Of a stretch of 64,000 nt of DNA, positions 1 through 9,470 are shown one piece after another. The notes beneath the pieces are model-generated. The model worked only from the letters and a program-made list of their open reading frames with translations, was not told the origin of the DNA and made no database searches. The translations under genes were made by a program, and so were the position numbers. The stretch comes from an uncultured Candidatus Entotheonella sp. (GTDB lineage: Bacteria > Tectomicrobia > Entotheonellia > Entotheonellales > Entotheonellaceae): contig OY282375.1 of NCBI GenBank assembly GCA_958295825.1, positions 186,001 to 250,000 on the forward strand. The letters run 5' to 3'. How positions within the stretch are numbered: the stretch's first letter is position 1; the number at the start of each line of letters is the position of its first letter.

Positions 1-1254
1 CGGCCCGTGCACCTGACGGTCGCCCTCCTTGACGCCGTTGAGGCGTCGGATTTCCAGCGGGTCCATGCCCAGTTGTTCGGCGATCTCGTCGATAATGGTT
101 TCCGACGCAAAGGCCGCGTTGGTGGCGCCCGGTGCGCGGTAGGCCGCGGTCTTGGGCTTGTTCACCACCACGTCATAGCCGTCCACCGTCATGTTCGGAA
201 TGGCGTACGGGGAGAAGATGCACATGGCGCCGGCGGCCACCGGGGAACCCGGAAACGCGCCCGCCTCGTACATCAAATCAGCTTCGGCAGCAACGATGCG
301 GCCGTCCTTGGTGGCGCCCATCTTCACCTTGATGTGCGATGCCGGCGTCGGCCCCGTACCCTCGAATTCCTCGATGCGGCTCATGATGATCTTCACCGGG
401 CGACCCGTTTGGCGGGACAGGACGGCGGCAACCGGCTCGAGATAGACGGAAATTTTACCGCCAAAGCCACCACCGATTTCGCACGGCGTCACGGACACCT
501 GCGACACCGAAATGCCCAGTACCTCGGCCACCTGACGCTGCACCACGAAGGCGCCCTGGGTGCTCGTCCAAACGGACAGGTGCCCCTCTTCATTCCACAT
601 GGCCGTGGCGTTGTGCGGCTCAATGTAGCCCTGGTGCACGGTGGCAGTGTCGAACTCGCGCTCGATCACCACGTCCGCTTCCTCGAAGCCCTTGTCCGGC
701 TCGCCCAGCTTGAACTGAAAATGGTTGACGACGTTGCTGACCTTGTCGGTCTGCTGGCCCAGTTCCGTCGACTTCAGGTCCTCGTGCAGAACCGGCGCGT
801 CGTCCTTCATGGCGTCCAGCACGTCGAGGGCCGCCGGCAGCACCTCGTAGTCCACCTCGATAAGTTTCAGGGCTTCTTCGGCGACGTGGACGTTGGTGGC
901 GGCCACTGCCGCCACGGCATGCCCGCGGTAGAGAACCTTGTCGTACGCCAACGCGTTGTTGCTCAGATGCTTCACGTTCACCGACATCTCGCCGAGGTTG
1001 GCCATGCGGTCCTCGGCCTTCGGCATGTCGTGCGCCGTCACCACCGCCCACACACCCGGCAGGGCCTTGGCCTTGCTGGTATCAATCGACTTGATGCGGG
1101 CGTGCGCGTGGGGACTGCGCAGCACCTTGCCGTGCAACATGCCGGTCAGCCGCATGTCCGCGCCGTAAATCGCCCGACCCGTTACCTTGTCGGCGCCGTC
1201 GGGCCGCACCGGACGGGTTCCGATGACCTTATATGCTGCCGTTGCTTCTGCCAT
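1..1254 (-). CDS. Xanthine dehydrogenase-family molybdopterin-binding subunit (5' part, cut by window edge)
   Basis: N-terminal ~418 residues of the large Mo-cofactor subunit of the xanthine dehydrogenase / aldehyde oxidase family, which hydroxylates N-heterocycles, aldehydes or aryl-CoA substrates with partner FAD and 2Fe-2S subunits. The frame opens at an ATG (complement of 1252-1254) 8 bases after a GGAGGT ribosome site and runs open off the left edge. Family marks seen are RPDGADKVTGRAIYGAD near the start, the Mo-cofactor loop GGGFGGK and the later segment TAAYRAPGATNAAFASE. The CO-dehydrogenase form I loop AYRCSFR is absent, so a CO dehydrogenase is unlikely. Substrate cannot be told. 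The FAD and FeS partners are not in the window; the gene upstream on the same strand is an unrelated membrane protein 50 bases away. Confidence 0.9.
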   Translation of the reverse strand, partial: MAEATAAYKVIGTRPVRPDGADKVTGRAIYGADMRLTGMLHGKVLRSPHAHARIKSIDTSKAKALPGVWAVVTAHDMPKAEDRMANLGEMSVNVKHLSNNALAYDKVLYRGHAVAAVAATNVHVAEEALKLIEVDYEVLPAALDVLDAMKDDAPVLHEDLKSTELGQQTDKVSNVVNHFQFKLGEPDKGFEEADVVIEREFDTATVHQGYIEPHNATAMWNEEGHLSVWTSTQGAFVVQRQVAEVLGISVSQVSVTPCEIGGGFGGKISVYLEPVAAVLSRQTGRPVKIIMSRIEEFEGTGPTPASHIKVKMGATKDGRIVAAEADLMYEAGAFPGSPVAAGAMCIFSPYAIPNMTVDGYDVVVNKPKTAAYRAPGATNAAFASETIIDEIAEQLGMDPLEIRRLNGVKEGDRQVHGP

Positions 1255-1304
1255 AGTGGAAACACCTCCATGTGGTTATGTGACGTGCGAAAACGCCCGG
1301 GTGG

Positions 1305-2360
1305 TCATGCGCGCGCCAATTCTCCGAAGCGCGTGAAGAGAAAATGGTCGTGGTAATAATGAACCAACAGAAAGGACAGAACAACAATGTAGTAACTCTG
1401 CTCGAACGGCAGACGCGAAAGGGCGACAATCATGCCGATGAGCACCAGCGCGCCCAGCGTTAAAACGAGGTTAACGCCGTAAAATGCCCCGAACCGTCCC
1501 TTGGCGGCAATGGCCTGCAGCGGGCCCGGTCCAATCTCGCCGCGCTGCTGCCGCAGGGTGGTGATGTACCACGTCAGGGCAAGGTATTGAAAGGAATGCC
1601 AGGTATTGAACCCCTGGAAGGCGATTTCCAGGCGGTCGCCGCTGTAGCTGGTGATCAGGATGGACAGGCCGATGGTGACCGCCATCAGCAGGATCTTGGG
1701 GTAGTGAACCCGTCGCTGCCGAATTTCAATCGCCGTCTTCGCCACGAACGCCGTCAGGGCCAATACGAAGAATACCGACACGGCGTAGAACACGAGCGGC
1801 GTCTTGAGCACCTCGGGGTAGAGCAGCAGCGTGCTGCCGATGGTGAATTCGTCGTGAATGAAACGGTAGGAGGCGAGCGGGTACAGGCTGCTGAAGACGA
1901 CGGCATAGTCAATGAACCGCGCCCATTTTTGTAACCCGGCCGGCTGTCTGCGGTCGTAGCATTCCAGAATGTAGGCGATCTGGTGCAGCACGTGCACCGA
2001 TGCCCAGAAGAAGAACAGGGTGATCAGCAGTTGAAAATGCCACAGCGCGCAAGCCACGACCAGCACGGGAATGATCAGGGACGTGCCGATAAGCCAGGGA
2101 TGGCGTCGCCGGAAATTTTTGTCGAGAGCCGTGCGAAAGAACGTCGCATACATGTGCGGGCCGCCGATAACACCCGCGACGAACAGGTTCACAAAGGCCG
2201 CCGAGGTGCCGATGAGTTCATACAGAATCAGCGGGATGACTACCAGCACGCCGCTGCCCGTGAGGTAGGCGAGGTCCCAACTCTTGCTGTGTAGCCAAAG
2301 GCTCCGGTTCCAGGAAGCCGCCGGCATTATCGCGCCCATCGCCGCACTCGGGATGCTCAT
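1305..2360 (-). CDS. Unknown multi-pass inner-membrane protein
   Basis: A 351-residue polytopic membrane protein; I do not recognise a named family. About eight to nine hydrophobic segments alternate with short charged loops. Distinctive parts are GGPHMYATFFRTALDKNFRR after the second or third segment, a HVLHQIAYILECYDRRQ stretch, NTWHSFQYLALTWY, and HYYHDHFLFTRFGELARA at the C-terminus. The repeated His residues at membrane edges could bind metal or haem, but that is speculation. I chose the ATG at 2360 because AAGGGG lies about 9 bases upstream; a TTG at 2402 would add 14 residues without a ribosome site. It is followed 50 bases later by the molybdenum hydroxylase gene on the same strand, so co-transcription is possible. 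Confidence 0.75.
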   Translation of the reverse strand: MSIPSAAMGAIMPAASWNRSLWLHSKSWDLAYLTGSGVLVVIPLILYELIGTSAAFVNLFVAGVIGGPHMYATFFRTALDKNFRRRHPWLIGTSLIIPVLVVACALWHFQLLITLFFFWASVHVLHQIAYILECYDRRQPAGLQKWARFIDYAVVFSSLYPLASYRFIHDEFTIGSTLLLYPEVLKTPLVFYAVSVFFVLALTAFVAKTAIEIRQRRVHYPKILLMAVTIGLSILITSYSGDRLEIAFQGFNTWHSFQYLALTWYITTLRQQRGEIGPGPLQAIAAKGRFGAFYGVNLVLTLGALVLIGMIVALSRLPFEQSYYIVVLSFLLVHYYHDHFLFTRFGELARA

Positions 2361-2692
2361 GCCAGCCAGACCCCTTTGCAAGTTGGTGTCTTCACGATCC
2401 AACGTAATTCATGTCGTCCGCACGACGGACGGTTGACGACGACTAGAAATAAGGTAGAGATAAGCAGAAATTTTGGGGCAGCAGTTTGGCAAATTCGCCT
2501 GGAAAGCACAAGGCCCTGCAATGGTCTGTCGAAAATTTGGCCAAACAACTTAGTCAGAAATTCAAACGGGGTTGTCAGGCATCCAGGTCTCCCCTGTTTA
2601 CTTCCCTGTTCGGTGAATAGTAGACTGCCGCGGCAAGCATTCGGGCTGCTCCCCGAGTACGGGAACTTTCAGGACCCCCATGGAACGCTGGC

Positions 2693-5600
2693 ATGGCCGA
2701 CAATCCGCACGTCTCGATGAATAGCGCCGCGTCGAACATGGCGAAGTTCCAAAACCTTCTGCGCGAACTGTTCCAGTTTGACTGCGCCGACCTGGATTTC
2801 GGCATCTACCGCATCATGAACCACAAGCGGGACGCCATCGAGAAATTCATCGCCGAACAACTGCCCGCCGCCGTCGCTGCCGAACTGAACAGCGGCCCCC
2901 TGGCCCAACAGGCGCAAGCCGATGCCGCGCTGCAACAGGCACGACGGCAAGTAGAAGCAGCGCTGGGCGCAGACGCTATCGACGCCGATGGTCGATTGGC
3001 CGATACCTACGGGAATACACCACTCGGCAGGTGTTACCTGGAGGCCCAGGCCCAAGCCGCCGACGGCAGCCGCAGCCGAGCCACTGTCGAGGCCGACGTC
3101 TACAACCATCTCTACACCTTTTTCAGCCGCTACTACCAGGACGGCGATTTCATCTCCAAGCGCCGCTACGCCCGCAACCAACGCTACGCCATTCCCTACA
3201 ACGGCGAGGAAGTTCATCTCCACTGGGCCAACCGCGACCAGTACTACGTCAAAACCGCCGAGCACTTCTACAACTACGACTGGAACGCGCCGGGCGGCGT
3301 GGCCGTGCATTTCCGGCTCAAGGCTGCCGACGTGGAGCAGAACAACGTCAAAGGCGACAAGCGTTTTTTCCTGCCCCGCAGCGCTGAAACGGGATGGGAC
3401 GCGGACGCCCGCGCCGTCACCATTCCCTTTGAATACCGCCCCTTGACGACATCAGAGCAGGTCCGTTACGGCAGCCGGAACCAGCAGGAGAGCATCATCA
3501 CCGCAAGCCGCGAGGCGATCCCAAATCAGCTGCCCAAGTCGCCCGAAGCCCTGATGGCGCTGACCGGCGAGCGACGGCGCAGCGGGAAAAACGAACCCGT
3601 CAGCCATCTGGAACACCACCTGCGGCAGTACACCCGGCGCAACGATTCCGACTTCTTCATCCATAAGGACCTGCCGGGATTCCTCTCCCGTGAATTGGAT
3701 TTCTACCTCAAGAACGACGTGCTCAATCTGGACGACGTCGCCAACGCCGGCCTCGACATGGCCGCGGGCTGGTTCCAGCAGATGCGCCTGATCAAGGCCG
3801 TCGGCAGCCAAATCATCGATTTCCTGGCCCAGATCGAGGGCTTTCAGAAAATGCTTTGGGAAAAGCGGAAGTTCGTCACCGAGACGCAATACTGTATTGC
3901 CGTGGGCAGCATTGATCCTTCCTTCTACCCGGACATCGCAGCCAATGCCGCGCAGTGGGATGAATGGCGGGAGCTATGCGACGTTGATGGCAGGAACCGG
4001 AGTGACACATTTCTGCAAGACCACCCGACGCTGGTAGTGGACACGGCGCATTTTGACGCCGCATTTACCGACCGGCTGCTGGCGTCTTTCGACGACTTGG
4101 ACGGAATGACGGATGGGTTGCTGATTCACGGCGAGAATTGGCAGGCATTACGTCTGATAAAAACGAAATATAGCAAGACAGTTCAGTGCCTTTACATTGA
4201 TCCCCCATACAACACAGGCGACTCAGAGATTTTGTATAAGAATGGTTACCTGCGTTCATCGTGGCTTAGCTTGATAGAAAATCGACTTTTATTGGCGATG
4301 CCACTGCTTTCTGATGATCCAGTGCTTTTCGTTGCTATTGATGATTTTCAAATGGTTGACCTTTGTAAGTTAATAGATGAGAATTTTTCGTCACTCCGTC
4401 GTGAAATGATTATTGTCAATCACCATCCGCAGGGTGGTAAGGCAAGTACTTTATCCAGTACGCACGAATATATGATTAGCTGTGTAAATAAGACATCAGG
4501 GCGCATATTGTCTGGACGTATGGAAAACAACGATGTTGAAGAACGGCCTTTCAAGCGAAGTGGAACTGCAGAAAGCAATTTCCGTTATGCACGTCATAAC
4601 AGTTTCTACGCTATTTTGGTAGATCCTAATACCAATGTAGTAGTTGGATTGGAACCTCCTCCTGATATTAACGTTAATGATTATCCAACCGAAAATACTC
4701 AAGACGGATATATCAGAGTATACCCTTTAGGTAGTAACAACGAAGAAAGAGTATGGCGTCGATCTTACGAATCCTGCCTTCTGTTGGTCCAGAGAGGTAA
4801 ACTAAAATGCAGTTCTGGCAAGACCATCTATCAATTGATTGATGCAAATGATAAAATGTCCGCACTTTTCAGCAATTGGGTGGACTCCCGATATAATGCG
4901 GGAACATTTGGAGCTAACTTGCTTGGTGACATTATCGGTAGGCATAACCCTTTTTCATATCCCAAGTCCGTACACACTGTCAGCGATGCTATATTTGCTG
5001 CTCGGGTGGGACGCAATGCGTACTGTACTGATTACTTCGCCGGCTCCGGCACCACCGGCCACGCCGTCATCAACCTGAACCGCGAGGACGGCGGTCAGCG
5101 CAAGTTCATCCTCGTCGAGATGGGCGAGTACTTCGACACGGTGCTGTTGCCCCGCATCAAGAAAGTAACCTTCTCGCCCGAATGGAAGGACGGCAAGCCT
5201 CAACGCGCCGCCACCCCGGAGGAAGCGGAGCGGTCGCCGCGCCTCGTCAAGTACGTCCGCCTGGAATCCTACGAGGACGCGCTGGACAGCATCGAGTTTG
5301 ACGACGCCGACGGCCAGTTGCGGCTGGAAGAGCGGTTTGACGACTACCTGCTCAAGTACATGCTGCGCTGGGAAACCAAGGACAGCGCCACCCTGCTCAA
5401 CGTGTCAAAGCTGACCCGCCCTTTCACCTACCGGCTGCGCGTTCACGTCAACGGGGACAAACGGGAGCGGACGGTTGACCTGCCGGAGACGTTCAACTAC
5501 CTGCTGGGGCTGAACGTCCGCGCACGCCGGACGGTTGACGACGGCGGGCGGCGCTATGTGGTGTACCGGGGCGAGACCCGGGAACGGCCCGGCCACGAAG

Positions 5601-5791
5601 TCGCCGTCATCTGGCGGGCAACCGACGGCTGGTCGGCGCAGGACTTCGCGCGGGACCGGCAGTTTGTCACCGAACGACAACTGACCGCAGGCGTTGATAC
5701 GGTCTACGTCAACGGCGATTCCTGCATCATTGGCGCCAAGCCCATAGAACCGCTGTTCAAAGCGCGCATGTTCGCCGGCGTGAACGCCTGA
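2693..5791 (+). CDS. Site-specific DNA adenine methyltransferase, Mod-type (1032 aa)
   Basis: Modification subunit of a type III-like restriction system. Motif order is that of beta-class N6-adenine methyltransferases: DPPYNTG (catalytic D503-Y506) comes first and the SAM-binding FAGSGTTG (F782 onward) comes last, with the target-recognition region between. It is much longer than classical Mod (~650 aa): a ~450-residue N-terminal region opens with a FGIYRIMN motif typical of a subfamily of long Mod proteins, and ~200 residues follow the SAM motif. The start is uncertain: ATGs at 2693, 2717 and 2738 all precede the conserved KFQNLLRELFQ and none has a clear ribosome site; the ~290 bases upstream hold no gene I can support. 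The central stretch 4130-5030 is strikingly AT-rich in a GC-rich gene. The helicase-nuclease gene follows 26 bases downstream and surely forms one operon. Confidence 0.92.
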   Translation: MADNPHVSMNSAASNMAKFQNLLRELFQFDCADLDFGIYRIMNHKRDAIEKFIAEQLPAAVAAELNSGPLAQQAQADAALQQARRQVEAALGADAIDADGRLADTYGNTPLGRCYLEAQAQAADGSRSRATVEADVYNHLYTFFSRYYQDGDFISKRRYARNQRYAIPYNGEEVHLHWANRDQYYVKTAEHFYNYDWNAPGGVAVHFRLKAADVEQNNVKGDKRFFLPRSAETGWDADARAVTIPFEYRPLTTSEQVRYGSRNQQESIITASREAIPNQLPKSPEALMALTGERRRSGKNEPVSHLEHHLRQYTRRNDSDFFIHKDLPGFLSRELDFYLKNDVLNLDDVANAGLDMAAGWFQQMRLIKAVGSQIIDFLAQIEGFQKMLWEKRKFVTETQYCIAVGSIDPSFYPDIAANAAQWDEWRELCDVDGRNRSDTFLQDHPTLVVDTAHFDAAFTDRLLASFDDLDGMTDGLLIHGENWQALRLIKTKYSKTVQCLYIDPPYNTGDSEILYKNGYLRSSWLSLIENRLLLAMPLLSDDPVLFVAIDDFQMVDLCKLIDENFSSLRREMIIVNHHPQGGKASTLSSTHEYMISCVNKTSGRILSGRMENNDVEERPFKRSGTAESNFRYARHNSFYAILVDPNTNVVVGLEPPPDINVNDYPTENTQDGYIRVYPLGSNNEERVWRRSYESCLLLVQRGKLKCSSGKTIYQLIDANDKMSALFSNWVDSRYNAGTFGANLLGDIIGRHNPFSYPKSVHTVSDAIFAARVGRNAYCTDYFAGSGTTGHAVINLNREDGGQRKFILVEMGEYFDTVLLPRIKKVTFSPEWKDGKPQRAATPEEAERSPRLVKYVRLESYEDALDSIEFDDADGQLRLEERFDDYLLKYMLRWETKDSATLLNVSKLTRPFTYRLRVHVNGDKRERTVDLPETFNYLLGLNVRARRTVDDGGRRYVVYRGETRERPGHEVAVIWRATDGWSAQDFARDRQFVTERQLTAGVDTVYVNGDSCIIGAKPIEPLFKARMFAGVNA

Positions 5792-5817
5792 CAGCCGGAA
5801 CAGCGGAGACCCCACCG

Positions 5818-8800
5818 ATGCCGCGTCCGCGCCGTTCCAATCAACCCCGCCCATCCGCCACTCGTGGTTACGCCCGCTTGGCGCACCAGCTGGTGCTCCT
5901 GGCCTGGCTGCACCAACGGCTGGGCTACGACGACACCGAACAACTGCTAGCGGACGTCAAACAAGCCGACGAGGGTTTCGACCCGCAAGGCCGCAGCCAC
6001 ATCCATGCCCGGCTGGTATCCCGCGCGGGGCGGATGCAGGGCGTTACGACGGACGACCTGCAACGCTACGACGACCACATCCACGCGCATCTGGCAGCGA
6101 TGAACGCCGGCCGGTCCGAACCCGTCACCCTGCGCTATTTCCAATACCTGGCGGCTCTGTACACCGAAATCTACCTCGACCGCTACTGCAACCGGCCTGA
6201 CGTTTTGCTGCATTCACTCAACGACTCCGTCGGGCAGCGCAATGCGAGCTGCCGGCCGGCTGAACAGGTCCGGCCGTTCACGGCTGCCGACCTGTCCAAG
6301 CTGGCCTTCTGGATGGCAACGGGCAGCGGCAAGACGCTGTTGCTGCACCTGAACTACCGACAGTTTCTCCACTACAACCGGGAACCGTTGGACAACATCC
6401 TGCTGATTACGCCCCACGAAGGGCTGAGCCAGCAGCACTTGCACGAACTGCAGGCGTCCAACATTCCGGCAAAACGCTTTGACCCCAACGAACACGGCGG
6501 CCTGCTGCGGGAAATGGAGGCAGTGAGCGTTATCGAGATTACCAAGCTGGTCATGGAGAAGCGCGGCGCCGGCGAGAGCGTGCCGGTGGAAGTGTTTCAG
6601 GGCAACAACCTGATATTCGTCGATGAGGGGCACAAAGGCTCCGGCGGCGACGCGTGGCGCAAGGTGCGCGACGCGCTGGGGGAAACGGGGTTTACCTTCG
6701 AATACAGTGCCACCTTCGGGCAGGCCCTGGCGGCAGCAAAGGACGACGCCCTGCTTGAGGAGTACGGCAAGGCCATCGCCTTTGACTATTCCTATCGCTA
6801 CTTCTACGGCGACGGCTACGGCAAGGACTTCACCATTCTCAACCTGCAGCGGGAAACGACGGCGGAACAGACGGACAGGCTGCTGCTGGCAAACTTGCTG
6901 TCTTTCTACGAACAACAGGCGGTTTTTGCGGAACAAGAACCAGTGCTGCGGTCCTACAACCTGGCCCGTCCGCTGTGGGCCTTCATCGGCGGCAGCGTCA
7001 ACGCAGTCTATACAGAAAGAAACCAATCCCGCAGCGACATCCTGACAGTGGCGCGGTTCCTGCATCGCGTGCTGGCAAACCCGACCTGGACCACGGAAGC
7101 CATCGGCCGGCTGCTTCAGGGCGAATCGGGCCTGCTTGGCGAAAACGGAAAAGATATTTTTGCCGACAAGTTCGGCTACCTGCGCCGCCGCGCAGCGGCC
7201 CCGGCGGACGTGTACCGGGATATCCTGCGCACAACGCTGCATGCTCCCGCCAGCGGCGGCCTGCGCCTGTGCGACCTCCGGGGCAGCGACGGCGAGTTGG
7301 GCCTGAAAGCCAGCGGCAGCGATGATTACTTCGGGGTTATCTACATCGGCGACACGGCGACGTTCAAAAAGCTGGTCGAGACCGACGCTGCCGGCATCGT
7401 CATCGAGGACGACGCCCTGTCCGGCTCCCTGTTTGAACGCATCAACGAACCGGATACGGCCGTTGAAGTACTGGCCGGCTCGCGGAAGTTTATGGAGGGC
7501 TGGAATTCCTGGCGGGTGTCCAACATGGGGTTGCTCAACATAGGCCGAAGCGAAGGCTCGCAGATCATCCAGCTGTTCGGGCGCGGCGTCCGCCTGCGGG
7601 GCCGGGGCATGACGCTGAAACGCAGTTCGGCCTTGCGCAGCGGACCGCACCCCGATTCCATCAGACTGCTGGAAACCCTCAACATCTTCGCGGTTCGGGC
7701 CAACTACATGGCCCAATTCCGGGATTACCTGGAAAGCGAGGGCATCGACACGAGCGAGCCGGTGGAATTACCGCTGTTCATCCGGCCCAACCGCGAATTT
7801 CTGGATCGGGGGTTGCTCATCCCGCGCCTGGGCGACGGGCAGGATTTTCAGGCGGACGAAGTGGTGATGCTGGAATACGATGCCGGCGTATCGAAGGTAT
7901 CCGTCACCATGTCCGCGGCCGTCCAGGAGTTAACCAGTCATGGAAGCGGCATCACCGATGCCAGCGCCACTTCCGGCAGTGAAAACCAGATACCAGCCGA
8001 GAGCCTTGACCTGGTGGACTGGAACGGAGCCTGTCTGGCCTTGATGGAACACAAAGAGGCAAGGCAACTCAGCAATCTGGTGATACGACAGAACGCCCTG
8101 CGGAGCATCCTGGAAGGGGAGGCAGCGTACCAACTGGTCGCTGAGGAATCTGTTGTAAAGCCCAGGAGCCAAGCTGAACGGGAACGGTTGCAGGAGGCCG
8201 TTGTCAACATCTTGCGAACCTACGCCGATGCGCTCCACCGACATCGACGAGCACAATGGGAGTCGAACCATCTGGTTTACAAGACCCTGGACGAGGAGGA
8301 CCTCAACTTCCGGTTCAACATAGGCGAGGGCGCCGGCAAGTACATAGTCAGGGTGTCGCGGGAAAATGCGCGTCTGATAGCGGAACTCGAACGGCTCATC
8401 GCCGATTACGACGCGCTGTATCACGACGACCAAGGTGATTTACCGCGCATCCATTTCGACCGGCATCTGTACCAGCCGCTACTCGTAGAGGGGGCCGGTG
8501 AGATAAAAACGTCACCGGCCGGCTTGCAGGCAAGCGAGCGGCAATTCGTTGCCGACCTGAAAGACTACTGCGCCAACGAACCGGGCGGCTTGCCGGATGG
8601 CGCAGAGATATTTCTTCTGAGAAACTTGAGTCGAGGCAAAGGCGCGGGCTTTTTCGAGAGCAGAGGATTCTATCCCGATTTTATCCTCTGGGTCAGGACA
8701 GGCGACAAGCAACGCATCGTGTTCGTAGAACCGCATGGCATGGTCAATGCCCGACCGTACGCGCATGACGATAAAGCGCAACTTCACGAGCGCCTGCCTG

Positions 8801-9012
8801 AATTGGCAGTCGAAATATCAAAGCGTTCCGGCGCTACGAACGTGCAACTCGATTCCTTTATCATCTCTGCAACTTCCTATGAGGAGTTATGCAAGCGATA
8901 CGATGATGGAACATGGGACAGGGAAAAGTTCGCGGCAAAGCACATCCTGTTCCCGGAACGCGATGATGCATACGATTACCTGGCGAAGATGCTCCAGAGC
9001 GCCGTTGGGTAG
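5818..9012 (+). CDS. Type III restriction-like Res subunit: SF2 helicase with C-terminal PD-(D/E)XK-like domain
   Basis: 1064-residue partner of the upstream Mod. The SF2 helicase core is clear: Walker A ATGSGKT (K172), Walker B DEGH (D269-H272), SAT motif (S297-T299), and a second RecA lobe ending in SQIIQLFGRGVRLRGRG. This ATPase would translocate on or remodel DNA. Near the C-terminus a nuclease-like strand pair reads YPDFILW, then VFVEPHG: D954 and E971 match the PD...ExK pattern, but the expected lysine is H973. Other members of this kind that I recall have DPK or EIK there, so nuclease activity is uncertain. An ATG start at 5818 follows GGAGACCCCACCG, a fair ribosome site. Expected to act with Mod in phage restriction; no third gene is attached. 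Confidence 0.88.
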   Translation: MPRPRRSNQPRPSATRGYARLAHQLVLLAWLHQRLGYDDTEQLLADVKQADEGFDPQGRSHIHARLVSRAGRMQGVTTDDLQRYDDHIHAHLAAMNAGRSEPVTLRYFQYLAALYTEIYLDRYCNRPDVLLHSLNDSVGQRNASCRPAEQVRPFTAADLSKLAFWMATGSGKTLLLHLNYRQFLHYNREPLDNILLITPHEGLSQQHLHELQASNIPAKRFDPNEHGGLLREMEAVSVIEITKLVMEKRGAGESVPVEVFQGNNLIFVDEGHKGSGGDAWRKVRDALGETGFTFEYSATFGQALAAAKDDALLEEYGKAIAFDYSYRYFYGDGYGKDFTILNLQRETTAEQTDRLLLANLLSFYEQQAVFAEQEPVLRSYNLARPLWAFIGGSVNAVYTERNQSRSDILTVARFLHRVLANPTWTTEAIGRLLQGESGLLGENGKDIFADKFGYLRRRAAAPADVYRDILRTTLHAPASGGLRLCDLRGSDGELGLKASGSDDYFGVIYIGDTATFKKLVETDAAGIVIEDDALSGSLFERINEPDTAVEVLAGSRKFMEGWNSWRVSNMGLLNIGRSEGSQIIQLFGRGVRLRGRGMTLKRSSALRSGPHPDSIRLLETLNIFAVRANYMAQFRDYLESEGIDTSEPVELPLFIRPNREFLDRGLLIPRLGDGQDFQADEVVMLEYDAGVSKVSVTMSAAVQELTSHGSGITDASATSGSENQIPAESLDLVDWNGACLALMEHKEARQLSNLVIRQNALRSILEGEAAYQLVAEESVVKPRSQAERERLQEAVVNILRTYADALHRHRRAQWESNHLVYKTLDEEDLNFRFNIGEGAGKYIVRVSRENARLIAELERLIADYDALYHDDQGDLPRIHFDRHLYQPLLVEGAGEIKTSPAGLQASERQFVADLKDYCANEPGGLPDGAEIFLLRNLSRGKGAGFFESRGFYPDFILWVRTGDKQRIVFVEPHGMVNARPYAHDDKAQLHERLPELAVEISKRSGATNVQLDSFIISATSYEELCKRYDDGTWDREKFAAKHILFPERDDAYDYLAKMLQSAVG

Positions 9013-9470
9013 CGGCAGGAACCCGCAATACTTTTGCTCGACACCTTGGAACTCAAAACCGACCTGCTTGATGGCGACACGCTGGAAGCGCAGGCCAGCC
9101 ATCATCGCTGTGCGCCGGGAGGCGGAAGCCTTGCAAGCAGGGTTGAACGAAACATTGGAGTCGCTGCGAGGTGAGCTCAGGGCGCTAAACTGCAAGTTGA
9201 ATCTGCTGCTCGTCTTCAATGCGTCGATGACGCCTGCCGTCCTCGCCTTGTCGTGGAAGACCTCTTTCGCAGCCTCGCAATAAATCCAAGCCGAAAAGCC
9301 ATCAGACCGGCGCGCCCTTCCGCGCCCGCGTTGACTCCATCCCCCCTTTACCGTACCCTTGCGCCTCCATTCTTCCACGCGTTATCGACCCCCCACGCAG
9401 GCTAGGCCACGGCGAGCGAAGTGAGTCGAGCGTAATAGATACAAGCAGCGCAAATGAAGGGAGCGATGCC
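9013..9470 (+). other. Intergenic stretch between restriction genes and ilvD
   Basis: About 460 bases. The first half carries the degraded coiled-coil reading frame listed separately; the second half (9284-9470) shows no gene, and I recognise no structured RNA or strong terminator in it. An SD-like GAAGGGAG lies just before ilvD. Confidence 0.5.
9030..9283 (+). pseudogene. Possible relic of a DUF1640-like coiled-coil protein
   Basis: Two frames joined by a shift near 9105 read like a small coiled-coil protein. The first part, DTLELKTDLLDGDTLEAQA, resembles the N-terminus of DUF1640/CCDC90-type proteins. The second, REAEALQAGLNETLESLRGE followed by a hydrophobic stretch [20 protein letters not shown], resembles their heptads and membrane anchor. 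An ATG at 9071 could start a 70-residue peptide in the second frame, without a ribosome site. It lies directly after the Res gene. It may be a decayed gene or chance; the family assignment is from memory. Confidence 0.35.

Noticed and set aside
1..1254. CO dehydrogenase large subunit (CoxL)
   Set aside because: The AYRCSFR active-site motif is absent; a general xanthine-dehydrogenase-family call is safer.
6214..7716. 500-codon minus-strand frame opposite the Res gene
   Set aside because: Antisense shadow; the plus-strand frame has all helicase motifs.
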